Notes: a model not told the origin generated them from the sequence alone. A DNA stretch of 37,004 nt from Candidatus Cryptobacteroides sp. (GCA_029257745.1 JARIAS010000045.1:1-37004), one strand, 5' to 3'. Shown: positions 26,820-35,498, numbered from the stretch's first letter. Made by a program: numbers and translations.

Positions 26820-27119
26820 ATGATAAAAGTTTATAGCATGAACTCTTGCTCTGAATGCAAGTTTGTAAAAGAACAAATCAAAGATGATGCACGCTTTGAA
26901 GTTATAGAGATTGGCGAAAGCATATTTAAATTAAAAGAATTTTTAAAGATTCGTGACAGTCATCCCCTATTTGAGGCTGTAAAACAAAGAGGTGCAGCAG
27001 GCGTTCCCTGCTTCGTTCTTGAAGATGGCACAGTCACTCTAAAAGCTGAGGATGCAGGCCTAGTATCAATGGGCTCACAAGCATCTGCTTGCAGCATAGA
27101 TGGTAAAGGAAATTGTTAA
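26820..27119 (+). CDS. Glutaredoxin-like protein with a CxxC motif
   Basis: This 99-aa protein has a thioredoxin/glutaredoxin fold: 'IKVYSMNSCSECKFVKEQI' with a C-S-E-C active site at about residues 9-16, and 'GAAGVPCFVLEDGTVTL', containing the cis-proline (VP) loop of the fold with an adjacent extra Cys. The C-terminus carries two more cysteines ('SACSIDGKGNC'). It probably reduces a disulfide or handles a metal, with the YecH-like protein encoded just upstream as a likely partner. The gene ends next to a perfect palindromic terminator. Confidence 0.85.
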   Translation: MIKVYSMNSCSECKFVKEQIKDDARFEVIEIGESIFKLKEFLKIRDSHPLFEAVKQRGAAGVPCFVLEDGTVTLKAEDAGLVSMGSQASACSIDGKGNC

Positions 27120-27120
27120 A

Positions 27121-27148
27121 CAAAACCCTGCTAATTAGCAGGGTTTTG
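27121..27148. terminator. Bidirectional palindromic terminator
   Basis: The 28 bp from CAAAACCCTGCTAA to TTAGCAGGGTTTTG form a perfect palindrome. It sits between the stop of the glutaredoxin-like gene and the end of the convergent AAA+ ATPase gene and can stop both. Confidence 0.8.
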
Positions 27149-27177
27149 AAGTCACTATGAAATATTTTATAGTGCCA

Positions 27178-28779
27178 TTAAAATATATCTTCTTCTTTTT
27201 CTCTTTTAGTCAAATGTTTTATGCTATTCTGTTCCTTAATCTCTATTGGTTCCACATCAGAATCAGAACTAGCTGGTCGTGCACGTGAACTTGCCCATTC
27301 TCTTAAGCCATCTATTTTAGTTTTCATTGTTACAGCAAGAGGAACAACCTCTTTAGCTGCATCAAGCAAATATACTAATTTAACTTGTGGATTCTCATTA
27401 TTCTCAACATAAGCATTAAACATAGCTTCTTTTACAACTTCCTCAATTTCAGCACCATTAAAATACATAGATTGCTTCCCTAATTCATCAAAATCCGTAA
27501 TACCTTTTTGTCCATTCTTTTCTAAATGTATTGCAAAAATCTTTTCACGTTCTTTTTTTGTTGGCAAGTCGATGAAGAAAATCTCGTCAAAACGTCCTTT
27601 TCTCAATAGTTCAGGAGGCAAATTACTTATATTATTAGCAGTTGCAACAACAAAAACTGGTTTTGATTTTTCTTGCATCCAAGTTAAAATTGTTGATAAC
27701 ACTCGTGAGTTAGTTCCTCCATCTTTTTCTCCTCCAAAACTTAAGCCCTTTTCAATCTCATCTATCCATAACACACATGGAGCAATCGCTTCTGCTGTTT
27801 GAATTGCAAGTCTAATATTATTCTCACTACTTCCAACTTCTGCTTGAAATACTTTACCAATATCTAATTTCAATAGAGGTTGATTCCATTCACTTGCAAT
27901 AGATTTAGCAGTTAAACTCTTACCAGTTCCAGGAACACCCAATAAAAGTAAACCTTTAGGTTCCTTTAATCCGAATTCTTTAGCTTTTCTATCAAATGCT
28001 TTACTACGGAGTTTTAACCATTTTTTTAAATTATCAAGCCCACCAACACTGCTATCTAAGTTCTCATTAGTATGATAAAACTCAAGTATACCACTTTTAC
28101 GTATTATTTGTGACTTTTCACTTGATATTATTTTTATAGCCTCTCTTTTATCTAAGCCGACCTTTTTTTGTGCTAATCTAAAAGCAAGCTCGGCCTCTGT
28201 ATCTGTAAGACCAGCTGCAGCATCTAATAATAATTTTTTTAAATCTTCATTAATATTGCTTTCATTTATTACAACATTTAATCTTTTTTCTAGATCAGAC
28301 TTATCGGGTAATGGAATATTTAATACAGTAACATATTTTTCTAGTTCTATAGGTAACTTAAAAAATGGAGACAACAATAATAAATGCTTATTTATACCTT
28401 TAAAATATTGTGCTATTTTTCTAAGTTGTACTATAAACTTTTCATCACTAAATTGCTTATGAGCATCTTCTATTATGAAAATCTCTTTTACATTTTCTTT
28501 GTCTTTGTTTCCCTTAAGCAAAAAATCTAATAAACTCTCTATATTTTCAGTTTCTTCATAAGCTTGATGCCTATCTACACTATCAAGTCTATTCCTACCT
28601 TCTGCTTTCTTATGGGTCTGCAATCTATCTACTAAATCCCAAGTACTAAACTCATATCCTTTTTTGAAAGCTATAGTCCTAACTTTTTGAATAATCCTTC
28701 CATATTCTGACGATGCAAGATATATTAATGGATACTTTGCATCTAACATATTTCCTAAATCTTCAAAACTTTTCTCCAT
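27178..28779 (-). CDS. ycf46: Ycf46-like AAA+ ATPase
   Basis: This 533-aa protein has the two-part layout of Ycf46. The N-terminal region (1 to about 235), opening 'LDAKYPLIYLASSEYGRII', resembles a degenerate AAA domain: 'IFIIEDAHKQF' sits at the Walker B place but there is no P-loop. An active AAA+ module follows, with Walker A 'GVPGTGKS' (281-288), Walker B 'VLWIDEIE' (336-343), 'VATANN' (378-383), and candidate arginine fingers R393 and R396 in 'LLRKGRFDEIF'. The C-terminal about 50 residues are a polar tail. Ycf46 is conserved in cyanobacteria and red-algal plastids; its mechanism is unclear. As the last gene of the four-gene set, it starts 6 nt after the Ycf35-like gene and may remodel a nucleoprotein or partner complex. 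Confidence 0.85.
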   Translation of the reverse strand: MEKSFEDLGNMLDAKYPLIYLASSEYGRIIQKVRTIAFKKGYEFSTWDLVDRLQTHKKAEGRNRLDSVDRHQAYEETENIESLLDFLLKGNKDKENVKEIFIIEDAHKQFSDEKFIVQLRKIAQYFKGINKHLLLLSPFFKLPIELEKYVTVLNIPLPDKSDLEKRLNVVINESNINEDLKKLLLDAAAGLTDTEAELAFRLAQKKVGLDKREAIKIISSEKSQIIRKSGILEFYHTNENLDSSVGGLDNLKKWLKLRSKAFDRKAKEFGLKEPKGLLLLGVPGTGKSLTAKSIASEWNQPLLKLDIGKVFQAEVGSSENNIRLAIQTAEAIAPCVLWIDEIEKGLSFGGEKDGGTNSRVLSTILTWMQEKSKPVFVVATANNISNLPPELLRKGRFDEIFFIDLPTKKEREKIFAIHLEKNGQKGITDFDELGKQSMYFNGAEIEEVVKEAMFNAYVENNENPQVKLVYLLDAAKEVVPLAVTMKTKIDGLREWASSRARPASSDSDVEPIEIKEQNSIKHLTKREKEEDIF

Positions 28780-28785
28780 TTTAAT

Positions 28786-29421
28786 TTAACTATTTATTTT
28801 TTGCTTTTTTAATTCACAATAAGCTTTATTTTTATACTTTGCAGGCACGACCTTCCTAATAATTTCTATTCCTTCTCTCCTTCTATTTCCAAATTTCTCT
28901 TCAATTTCGGCCATTGCAGCATCTGCAAGCTCATGCAAATCTTTTGGGATATAATTTGAGTCAGATATTATAGTACCATCGCTTAAAATCTTAAATTTTA
29001 TTTCTGTTTTCTTCTCTGTTTCATCTTTATCCTTGGAATAACCTATCATAGAAAAACTATAAACTTCTTTATCATTTCGAACAAAGTCATAATTTTTTTT
29101 TAATGTAAAACCTCTACTTCTAAACTCATTCAAAACGGTTTCATAAGCATATTCCACATTTAATTCATAAAAGACATGTTTCATATTATCAATAAGTTTA
29201 TTACCATCTTTTAGGTAATAGCTATTATAAGTAACTATGTTATTAGCATCGACCCTAATAGCATACTCTCCATAGACATGCTGATTTGGTATTTTTGTTA
29301 TCGTTAAAACATCTCTATCAAGTTTATATTCCCAACCGAGTTGTTTGACAGCCTTCACAAGTATATCTTTTGAGAATACTTGTGGATTTTTTAAAAATTT
29401 TGATGATTCAAAACAAGACAT
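28786..29421 (-). CDS. ycf35: Ycf35 (DUF1257) protein fused to a DUF2997-like segment
   Basis: This 211-aa protein matches Ycf35/DUF1257 in residues 1 to about 130: a short 'MSCFESSKFL...DILVKAVKQLG' opening, a middle beta region, and 'EYAYETVLNEFRSRGFTLKK', which resembles the family's 'YAYHKVLEEAKKQGFTV' helix. Residues about 138-180 ('KTEIKFKILSDGTIISDS' then 'LADAAMAEIEEKFG') resemble the small DUF2997 proteins, which in cyanobacteria are encoded next to DUF1257 genes. I read this as a fusion. It has basic termini and no catalytic motif. The gene lies 2 nt after the PIN gene and 6 nt before ycf46, so the three are surely cotranscribed. Assignment is from memory of the families. Confidence 0.75.
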   Translation of the reverse strand: MSCFESSKFLKNPQVFSKDILVKAVKQLGWEYKLDRDVLTITKIPNQHVYGEYAIRVDANNIVTYNSYYLKDGNKLIDNMKHVFYELNVEYAYETVLNEFRSRGFTLKKNYDFVRNDKEVYSFSMIGYSKDKDETEKKTEIKFKILSDGTIISDSNYIPKDLHELADAAMAEIEEKFGNRRREGIEIIRKVVPAKYKNKAYCELKKQKINS

Positions 29422-29423
29422 AA

Positions 29424-31616
29424 TTATTTTTTATTTATGTTTTTTATCCCTAAAAGTTCTTTTAATTCTTTTATGTTTTTTGAAGGTATTTCAAGTGTGT
29501 TTGCCTTTATAGACATTCCTCTATCATTTGTTAGCAGTATAGGATTGTGTTTTGCAAATTGAATAGCTACAGATAAAATCATATTATCAGGGGTTCTTCT
29601 ATCAAAGTCAGGAGGAAGCTTCTCTAGTTTACTTTTTTCAAATTTTATATTTCCATCCTTCATATGCTTATGAATATTTTGTATTGCTTTCTGAGCAGGC
29701 TTCTTCAACTTTGGATCATTTTTAAACTTATCTAACTCATCTAGAACCTTTGCTGAAAAAACAATTATACTTTCATGACCTATTATGTCAATAATATTAG
29801 GTTCTTTTAATAGAATATTCGTATCTATAATAATCGACTTTTTCTTACTTGCTATTATAATATCATTTTTAATTATTCTTAATTTCTTTTCTATATCTGA
29901 AAAATAATCAAATTCATCTTCTAAACATTCTTCTTTTTCTAAAACTAGTTGCTTTTCTAAATTATCAACAAAAGTATTTGTCGGTTGTTTGTTTTTTTCT
30001 ATTTGTTCGCTTATACTTCCTATTATACATTCTATTTTTTGTTTTCTATTTTCAAGTATAGAGGATATTAAATTTCTTTTTTTTGTTTCTATTTCTTCAA
30101 AATAACTATTACTTAAATCTCCTAAAACTTTAAAAGGTAACAATCTTAAATCTATATTTTTTATTTTTCCATATAGTTCTTTTGAGGTTTCTTTTTCAGC
30201 ATCTATGTTACTAAAAAACTCATTTATCTTTTTATACTCTAACGGAATATATACATTTGCAAAAAACAATCGTAACTTATTTAAATCTTCATTTTCTAAA
30301 TCACTATCCGTAATATAACGATGAATAAAAACTTTTTCTATTTGTTTTAATTTATCATCTATATAAATAGGTATAAACGAACGCTTCTCTTTAAATACTA
30401 TACATTTTTTATTATCATTTTTTAAAACCACACTAAACTCCTTTATGACATCTTCTAAAATAATATATACATTTTTGTTTTTTGTTATATCATCTGATAA
30501 CTTTTCAGATACCTCATTTTTCTGTATGTAAATAAAAAATATTTTATCTTTATTATTATCAATTAAATCTTTTATGATTTCTTCTTCTTTGTACGATATT
30601 TCTTGTAATATTAGCCAAATCTCTTTTGTTGCAGTATTAATAATTTTAGAAATTTCTTTTATAAATATTGCAGGCTCATAATATAAAGCATTTTGATAAT
30701 AATCACCTAAAACTTCTAAAAAACCTTCTGAAACAGAATTTATTTTTTCTTGATATTTTTTTATATAGTCAACAATTTCATTTTTTTCGTTATAATTATT
30801 ATATAAACTATAATTAGATTTTATAAAAGACTCTTTATTATAATTCACATCATATTTTGCAAAAAAATCGTTTATGCTTTTATTTGTAGGATCAAATATT
30901 TTCGTATGTATTTTTCCGGTTTCAATATCTAAAATATACACTCTATACAGAATAGTTTTGAGATATTGAATTTTAATACATTTAGCATCTTTAAATGAAT
31001 CTAGAGTTTCCGTATTATAAATATCTGGAATTTGACTTTGACAAAATGATTTTAAAAAAGATTCATCATTAAAATCAATATCACAATTAATATTTTTGAT
31101 TTCTTCTCCTTTCATATATTCAAAGTTTTCCTTTGCTTTAGAATGATCTTTACTTATGAAGTCAAAGTACAAATCAAATTCTTCATTTTCATCTACCTTA
31201 AATTTCTTTCCTTTTTTAAGATACTCTTTTCCGATCTCTGTCAATTTGCAATGTGAAAAATAAATATCTCCACCTTCAATCATTCCATACTCTTCTAATG
31301 AATTTAAAGCATCTTTTAATATTTCATATTCAGCGATATCCTTATATTTTCTCTCTGAAGGATTATCTGAAGGATTATCTATTACATTAAACCCTAAAAT
31401 TGTGCCAAGTTCCTCAAGACTTAAATGGTCTTCTACCAGCAATATACCACAAATAGTCTTATCAAAGAGTGTAAAATCTATTGCCTTTGTACAAGTTGCA
31501 GAATACCTTACTTTAGCATAATACCATTCAAACTCTTCATATCCTATATATATTTCAGTTAATTTTTTATTATGTATAATTTTTTCATTTATATCATAAT
31601 CTACCTTACTTATCAT
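29424..31616 (-). CDS. Large protein with winged-helix-like N-terminus and C-terminal PIN nuclease
   Basis: This 730-aa protein ends in a PIN ribonuclease domain with all four acidic residues: D598 in 'IIIDTNILL', E627 in 'VLDELDKFKN', D677 in 'RTPDNMIL' and D698 in 'LLTNDRGM'. The set resembles the PIN domain of PhoH2/SMG6-type proteins that cut single-stranded RNA. Residues about 45-145 look like winged helices ('TICGILLVEDHLSLEELGTI', 'ILKDALNSLEEYGMIEGGD', 'LTEIGKEYLKKGKKF'). The middle (about 150-590) is Lys/Glu/Asn-rich, unassigned. I took ATG at 31616, which overlaps the helicase stop by 11 nt; the start at 31646 would overlap by 41. Probable role: RNA (or DNA) cleavage with the helicase. 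Confidence 0.78.
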   Translation of the reverse strand: MISKVDYDINEKIIHNKKLTEIYIGYEEFEWYYAKVRYSATCTKAIDFTLFDKTICGILLVEDHLSLEELGTILGFNVIDNPSDNPSERKYKDIAEYEILKDALNSLEEYGMIEGGDIYFSHCKLTEIGKEYLKKGKKFKVDENEEFDLYFDFISKDHSKAKENFEYMKGEEIKNINCDIDFNDESFLKSFCQSQIPDIYNTETLDSFKDAKCIKIQYLKTILYRVYILDIETGKIHTKIFDPTNKSINDFFAKYDVNYNKESFIKSNYSLYNNYNEKNEIVDYIKKYQEKINSVSEGFLEVLGDYYQNALYYEPAIFIKEISKIINTATKEIWLILQEISYKEEEIIKDLIDNNKDKIFFIYIQKNEVSEKLSDDITKNKNVYIILEDVIKEFSVVLKNDNKKCIVFKEKRSFIPIYIDDKLKQIEKVFIHRYITDSDLENEDLNKLRLFFANVYIPLEYKKINEFFSNIDAEKETSKELYGKIKNIDLRLLPFKVLGDLSNSYFEEIETKKRNLISSILENRKQKIECIIGSISEQIEKNKQPTNTFVDNLEKQLVLEKEECLEDEFDYFSDIEKKLRIIKNDIIIASKKKSIIIDTNILLKEPNIIDIIGHESIIVFSAKVLDELDKFKNDPKLKKPAQKAIQNIHKHMKDGNIKFEKSKLEKLPPDFDRRTPDNMILSVAIQFAKHNPILLTNDRGMSIKANTLEIPSKNIKELKELLGIKNINKK

Positions 31617-34600
31617 ATCCTTTTTTTTTGAGTTCTTTGAAGTCAATTATAATTCCTTCTTTTTCTATTATATCTATAACATTTTTATATATTCTTTCAC
31701 CTTGTTTATTTTCGTATTTAGAAAAAAAGTCTTTGTTTCCAACAACAATTAATAACCTTTTTGCTCTAGATAGAGCAACGTTTAAACGTTGTGGAGATTT
31801 TGCAAAGCCAATATCTGTATTACTTTTTGTGACTCCATTTTCAATATACTTATGGCTTCTTACTGTTGAAACAATTATAATATTCCTTTCCATTCCTTGA
31901 AATTTATCGACAGTATTCAATCTTATAGGTATTTTTAATTCATTTCTTGAATATTTTGCAACATCTTTTAACTTACCAACCTGATGTCCATAAAAACTAA
32001 TAATACCAATCTCCTTTTCTTCCTTTCTTTTGTTCTCATCTTTTAAACTATCCCAATGCTTCATATATTGTTCAAAACCATCAGACTGTTTTAGCATTTT
32101 TAAAACAAGAGCAACAGCTTCAACTTCCGTATTATTTATTCGTGATGTTCCACTTTTCTCTTCAGGCTCATCTACATTTATCCAAATTGTATGAATATCA
32201 GGATTTATAAAGTCCTTTAGAGTAAATCCATGATACCTTGAAAAAGGATTACTAAGATCTGAATCATCTGCATTTTCAATAATGGGCTTTCCTGGCTCTA
32301 AACCGCCTTCATTAAGATAAAATTGTTTTATAACATTATTTATATTAGGATGCATTCTGTATTGTTCATTAAACGTCGATTTTATAGTAGGAGAGACTTT
32401 AGGATTTGTAATAAGTCTTTCAAATTGAGATGTCTCTACAAAATCTTTATCTATTTCAGCAGCAAGTTCCTTAGCTTCTTTTGTATCAAGAGTCTCAAGT
32501 ATTTCTTTAAAGGATTTATCATGCAACATTGGTGGTAATTGTCTATGATCACCAATTATTATATTCTTTCGACCATAACACATTGGCAACAGTAACTCAG
32601 GAGGAGTTGCTTTACTTGCTTCATCTGTTATTACTATATCAAATTCAATATTTTTTATAGCTTTATATACATCAACTCCGGCATACCATCCTTTAAAATT
32701 AGATTGATGTTCTTTTAATAAATCTTTTACCTTTTTAGTAAATTTTTCTACTTCAATTTCTCCATGTTTAGTAGGTATAATTTTTTCCTCATTATAAATA
32801 CGTTGATAATCAGCACAAAAAGAAGGACTACCAGCCGAACTACTTGTACTTCCAACAACATTACAATATTTAAAATATTTATCTTTAAATAATTCTTTCA
32901 TAGCCTTCTGAGGCTGAGCCATTTCAAAAGCCCAATTTTTCATTATTTCAGCATATTTGGGATTTGCCTGAGCAGAGTTATCTGCTATCCTTCTCATCCA
33001 TAATTGTACTGCATTATTATAACAATCATCATATACTATTTCTTCGTTAATTTCATTTTCCTCCTCTGTTTCTTCATTAATTTCATTTTCATATAAATCA
33101 TCAACTATTGATTCTTCATCAATCCACTTCATTATTCTTTCAAAAGAATATTTTTTACCTTCCTCTTCAAATTTTGAATGTCTGCCAAAACGAATAGGTT
33201 TTACAAGAGTATGGTTCTTATTTAATAGTTTTTCGAGTGCATTATCCACGGCAAGATTTGTTTCAGAAGTTAATAGTATCTTTTGGGTTTGGTTATTCCT
33301 TATCATTTGCCAAATCATTTCCGCAATTACTGTTGTTTTTCCTGTACCAGGAGGACCTTGCAATAATGCTAAATCAGTAGAAAATAATGCAGATAAGATA
33401 GCTTTTCGTTGAGAATTATTTAGTATAAGTAGTTCATGCCTCTTAAGTTCATTCCAATCTTCTGTATTTTCCGACAAATCTCTAAAAACTGCTTCAGCTT
33501 TAGAACTATCAAATATAAATTCTTTAAGTTTTTTATTTATAGGCTTGGAATCTAAACCTTCATTTGGTGGGTTATTTATTTTATGCATAGCATCGCTCAA
33601 CCAAGAAAGCTTTGCTTGATCTCCTCTCAAATTAGGAATTACTTTACTAATTTTAGGTTCACTTTCTATAAATTTCAAAAAACTATCTGTTTGTTTTTTT
33701 TCATCTTTACTTTTATATGGAAGATTAAAAACCAAGGAAGTATAGTCAGATTTACCACTTGCAAGATTTCCTATTACTATATAATCATTTTTCTTTTTTT
33801 TAGTTTCTAGTTCAATATGAAACTCAACACCTGAAAGGCTTTTTATTTTATCTTGAAATTCTTCTTTTTTTGTTTTTTTTGATTTAATATCAACTCTAAC
33901 CTTGAATTTAAAATCATCATCCAATGGATCTTTTAAAAAATTAAGTTTTGTATTTAAGCTATTAAGTTTTTTTATACGTTCTCTTAATTCAGCTTCATTT
34001 GTAAAGTCGAATGATAATGTTTTTTCTTCAAAATTTGTATTTGTATTAAAGTCTAAGGAATATAGCTCTCGTTCTAATTCATTCCAATCAGTCTCTGATA
34101 ATTGTTCTTCAAAAATAATATTTTCATCAATGGGATAGAATTCTAGTTGTACCTTAGATGTAATATTTTCTTTACTAAATAATTTTTCTAACTTTTTATA
34201 AAAGACATACAACTTTTTAGAAAAGATATCAAATCCTTCTACTAATTTTTCACTTGTAAATATGAATGTATTATCTTTAGGTTCTGGTAAATAGTTTTCA
34301 CCTGAAGAGGTGCCAAATGTTATATTATTTTTCTTAATAAAATCTTGATCTATATCCTTATCCAATTTGATCTCAAAAGTACCTATATAATGGCTTAATT
34401 TAAACCCTTCAAGATACATTCGGTTTATGATATCATCCTTTTCTTTTTTATCATTAAGATATACTAATAATCTTCGTCTATATGTATCTTGATAAATTTT
34501 ATTATGTAATTTTTCTTTTATTTCTTTTGCTAATGAATATGGGGCTATTTTCAATATGCAACCTATACTAATATCTCTTTCAAAAACAGCTTTAAAATTT

Positions 34601-35361
34601 TTATCTATAATTCTATCAATTCCATTTTCTATATCGCTTAATTTAAGAAGTATTGAACCATCAGGATTAATTTCTTCATCTATATTAAAAGGTTTTTCTT
34701 TCAAAACTTCATTTAAACTCTCATACTCCAAATTAGCTTCTTGTTTTAGTTTAATTCTAAATTGCTTTTTTGCGGGACTAATATTAATTGGTTTATCATA
34801 TCCTGAAATTAATATAGGCTCAGAGTTCCTACGTATAATTAACTCTTGAGCTTCAATCCATTTTTCCCATATTTCTTGTTGATTTTCTATATTTGACTTA
34901 GGTGATATTTCAAGTTCACAAATTCTTTGATATAATTCTCGTTGTTTTTTTTCTGGAAAAATACTTTCATTAAAATCAATAAATTTCAATTCTACATCTT
35001 CTTGTATAAGGTATTTATCAATTTTAATACTCTCAAATTCTCTTATTACTCTTTTAGTCTTTTTATTTATAATAACCTTATAATCAAATGTTTTAGGTTG
35101 CCATTTTAGACTAAGTTCAATAATCTTATTTTCTTTTTCTATTGCAATTAATAATTTATGTTCTTCACTATTTTTTTTACTAAAATAATAAAGACATTCA
35201 TTATCCTTAACCCAGCTCTTTAATGAATCAAAATTTCCATTTCCCTGTTCATTAAGGTATTTATTTGACTTATTATCATAACGAACAACAAATTCAAAAA
35301 TATCCTCTGAAAAAATATCCTCTGAAAAAATATCCTCTTTATTATATGGCATAATATTCAT
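31606..35361 (-). CDS. Superfamily 1 (UPF1/DNA2-like, COG1112) helicase
   Basis: This 1251-aa protein has an N-terminal region of about 640 residues without recognised domain, then a full SF1 helicase: 'LLQGPPGTGKTT' (Walker A, about 665-675), 'DIVITDEASKATPPELLL' (motif II, DEAS, about 908-925), 'GDHRQLPPM' (motif III, about 938-946), 'EQYRMHPNINN' (motif IV, about 995-1005), 'TVDKFQGMERNIIIVSTVRS' (motif V, about 1147-1166) and 'LNVALSRAKRLLIVVGN' (motif VI, about 1188-1204). It belongs to the UPF1-like group, which unwinds RNA and DNA 5'-3'. Between motifs Ia and II there is an acidic repeat insert. The N-terminus repeats 'EDIFS' in tandem. Function in the operon is inferred. Confidence 0.9.
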   Translation of the reverse strand: MNIMPYNKEDIFSEDIFSEDIFEFVVRYDNKSNKYLNEQGNGNFDSLKSWVKDNECLYYFSKKNSEEHKLLIAIEKENKIIELSLKWQPKTFDYKVIINKKTKRVIREFESIKIDKYLIQEDVELKFIDFNESIFPEKKQRELYQRICELEISPKSNIENQQEIWEKWIEAQELIIRRNSEPILISGYDKPINISPAKKQFRIKLKQEANLEYESLNEVLKEKPFNIDEEINPDGSILLKLSDIENGIDRIIDKNFKAVFERDISIGCILKIAPYSLAKEIKEKLHNKIYQDTYRRRLLVYLNDKKEKDDIINRMYLEGFKLSHYIGTFEIKLDKDIDQDFIKKNNITFGTSSGENYLPEPKDNTFIFTSEKLVEGFDIFSKKLYVFYKKLEKLFSKENITSKVQLEFYPIDENIIFEEQLSETDWNELERELYSLDFNTNTNFEEKTLSFDFTNEAELRERIKKLNSLNTKLNFLKDPLDDDFKFKVRVDIKSKKTKKEEFQDKIKSLSGVEFHIELETKKKKNDYIVIGNLASGKSDYTSLVFNLPYKSKDEKKQTDSFLKFIESEPKISKVIPNLRGDQAKLSWLSDAMHKINNPPNEGLDSKPINKKLKEFIFDSSKAEAVFRDLSENTEDWNELKRHELLILNNSQRKAILSALFSTDLALLQGPPGTGKTTVIAEMIWQMIRNNQTQKILLTSETNLAVDNALEKLLNKNHTLVKPIRFGRHSKFEEEGKKYSFERIMKWIDEESIVDDLYENEINEETEEENEINEEIVYDDCYNNAVQLWMRRIADNSAQANPKYAEIMKNWAFEMAQPQKAMKELFKDKYFKYCNVVGSTSSSAGSPSFCADYQRIYNEEKIIPTKHGEIEVEKFTKKVKDLLKEHQSNFKGWYAGVDVYKAIKNIEFDIVITDEASKATPPELLLPMCYGRKNIIIGDHRQLPPMLHDKSFKEILETLDTKEAKELAAEIDKDFVETSQFERLITNPKVSPTIKSTFNEQYRMHPNINNVIKQFYLNEGGLEPGKPIIENADDSDLSNPFSRYHGFTLKDFINPDIHTIWINVDEPEEKSGTSRINNTEVEAVALVLKMLKQSDGFEQYMKHWDSLKDENKRKEEKEIGIISFYGHQVGKLKDVAKYSRNELKIPIRLNTVDKFQGMERNIIIVSTVRSHKYIENGVTKSNTDIGFAKSPQRLNVALSRAKRLLIVVGNKDFFSKYENKQGERIYKNVIDIIEKEGIIIDFKELKKKGYDK
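33039..33090. repeat. 30-bp repeat inside the helicase gene, encoding an acidic linker
   Basis: TTTCTTCGTTAATTTCATTT starting at 33039 recurs at 33069 (30-nt period, one mismatch over 22 bp). It encodes ENEINEE-type repeats in an acidic insert between helicase motifs Ia and II. The period is a multiple of three, so frame is kept. Confidence 0.8.
35296..35338. repeat. 15-bp tandem repeat in the helicase N-terminus
   Basis: The unit TATCCTCTGAAAAAA occurs at 35301-35315 and 35316-35330, with a partial third copy from 35331. It encodes 'EDIFSEDIFSEDIF' within the first 22 residues. Copy-number change would alter length but not frame. Confidence 0.9.
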
Positions 35362-35389
35362 TTATTATTTAATCAATTATAAGAGTGTA

Positions 35390-35426
35390 TATTGCAATAC
35401 CCCATGCGAAGTAAAGTTACACTTTA
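35390..35426. promoter_or_regulatory. Two small dyads upstream of the helicase gene
   Basis: TATTGCAATA (35390-35399) is a perfect 10-bp palindrome, and TAAAGT-tac-ACTTTA (35412-35426) is a 6-bp inverted repeat. Both lie between the candidate promoter and the helicase start and could be operator sites, though in AT-rich DNA such dyads arise by chance. Confidence 0.3.
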
Positions 35427-35464
35427 AGTATTTGCTTGTATATAATATGTAAAAGCATCATTTA

Positions 35465-35472
35465 CAAAAATA
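35465..35472 (-). promoter_or_regulatory. Candidate -7 box for the helicase-PIN-ycf operon
   Basis: The minus strand reads TATTTTTG, matching TAnnTTTG, about 104 nt before the helicase start. The long leader and lack of a -33 TTTG make this tentative; TAACTTTA at 35412-35419 is a weaker, closer alternative. Confidence 0.35.
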
Positions 35473-35498
35473 TAAGTATTGTATATTACTATTAACTT

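Noticed and set aside
27178..29421. Cyanobacterial or plastid origin of the window, from ycf35/ycf46
   Set aside because: Promoters, porin type and gene order point to Bacteroidota, and no photosynthesis gene is present.
30400..30900. Phospholipase D-like domain in the middle of the PIN protein (as in Mokosh)
   Set aside because: The region 'IINTATKEIWLILQEISYKE' suggested it, but no HxK(x4)D motif is present.
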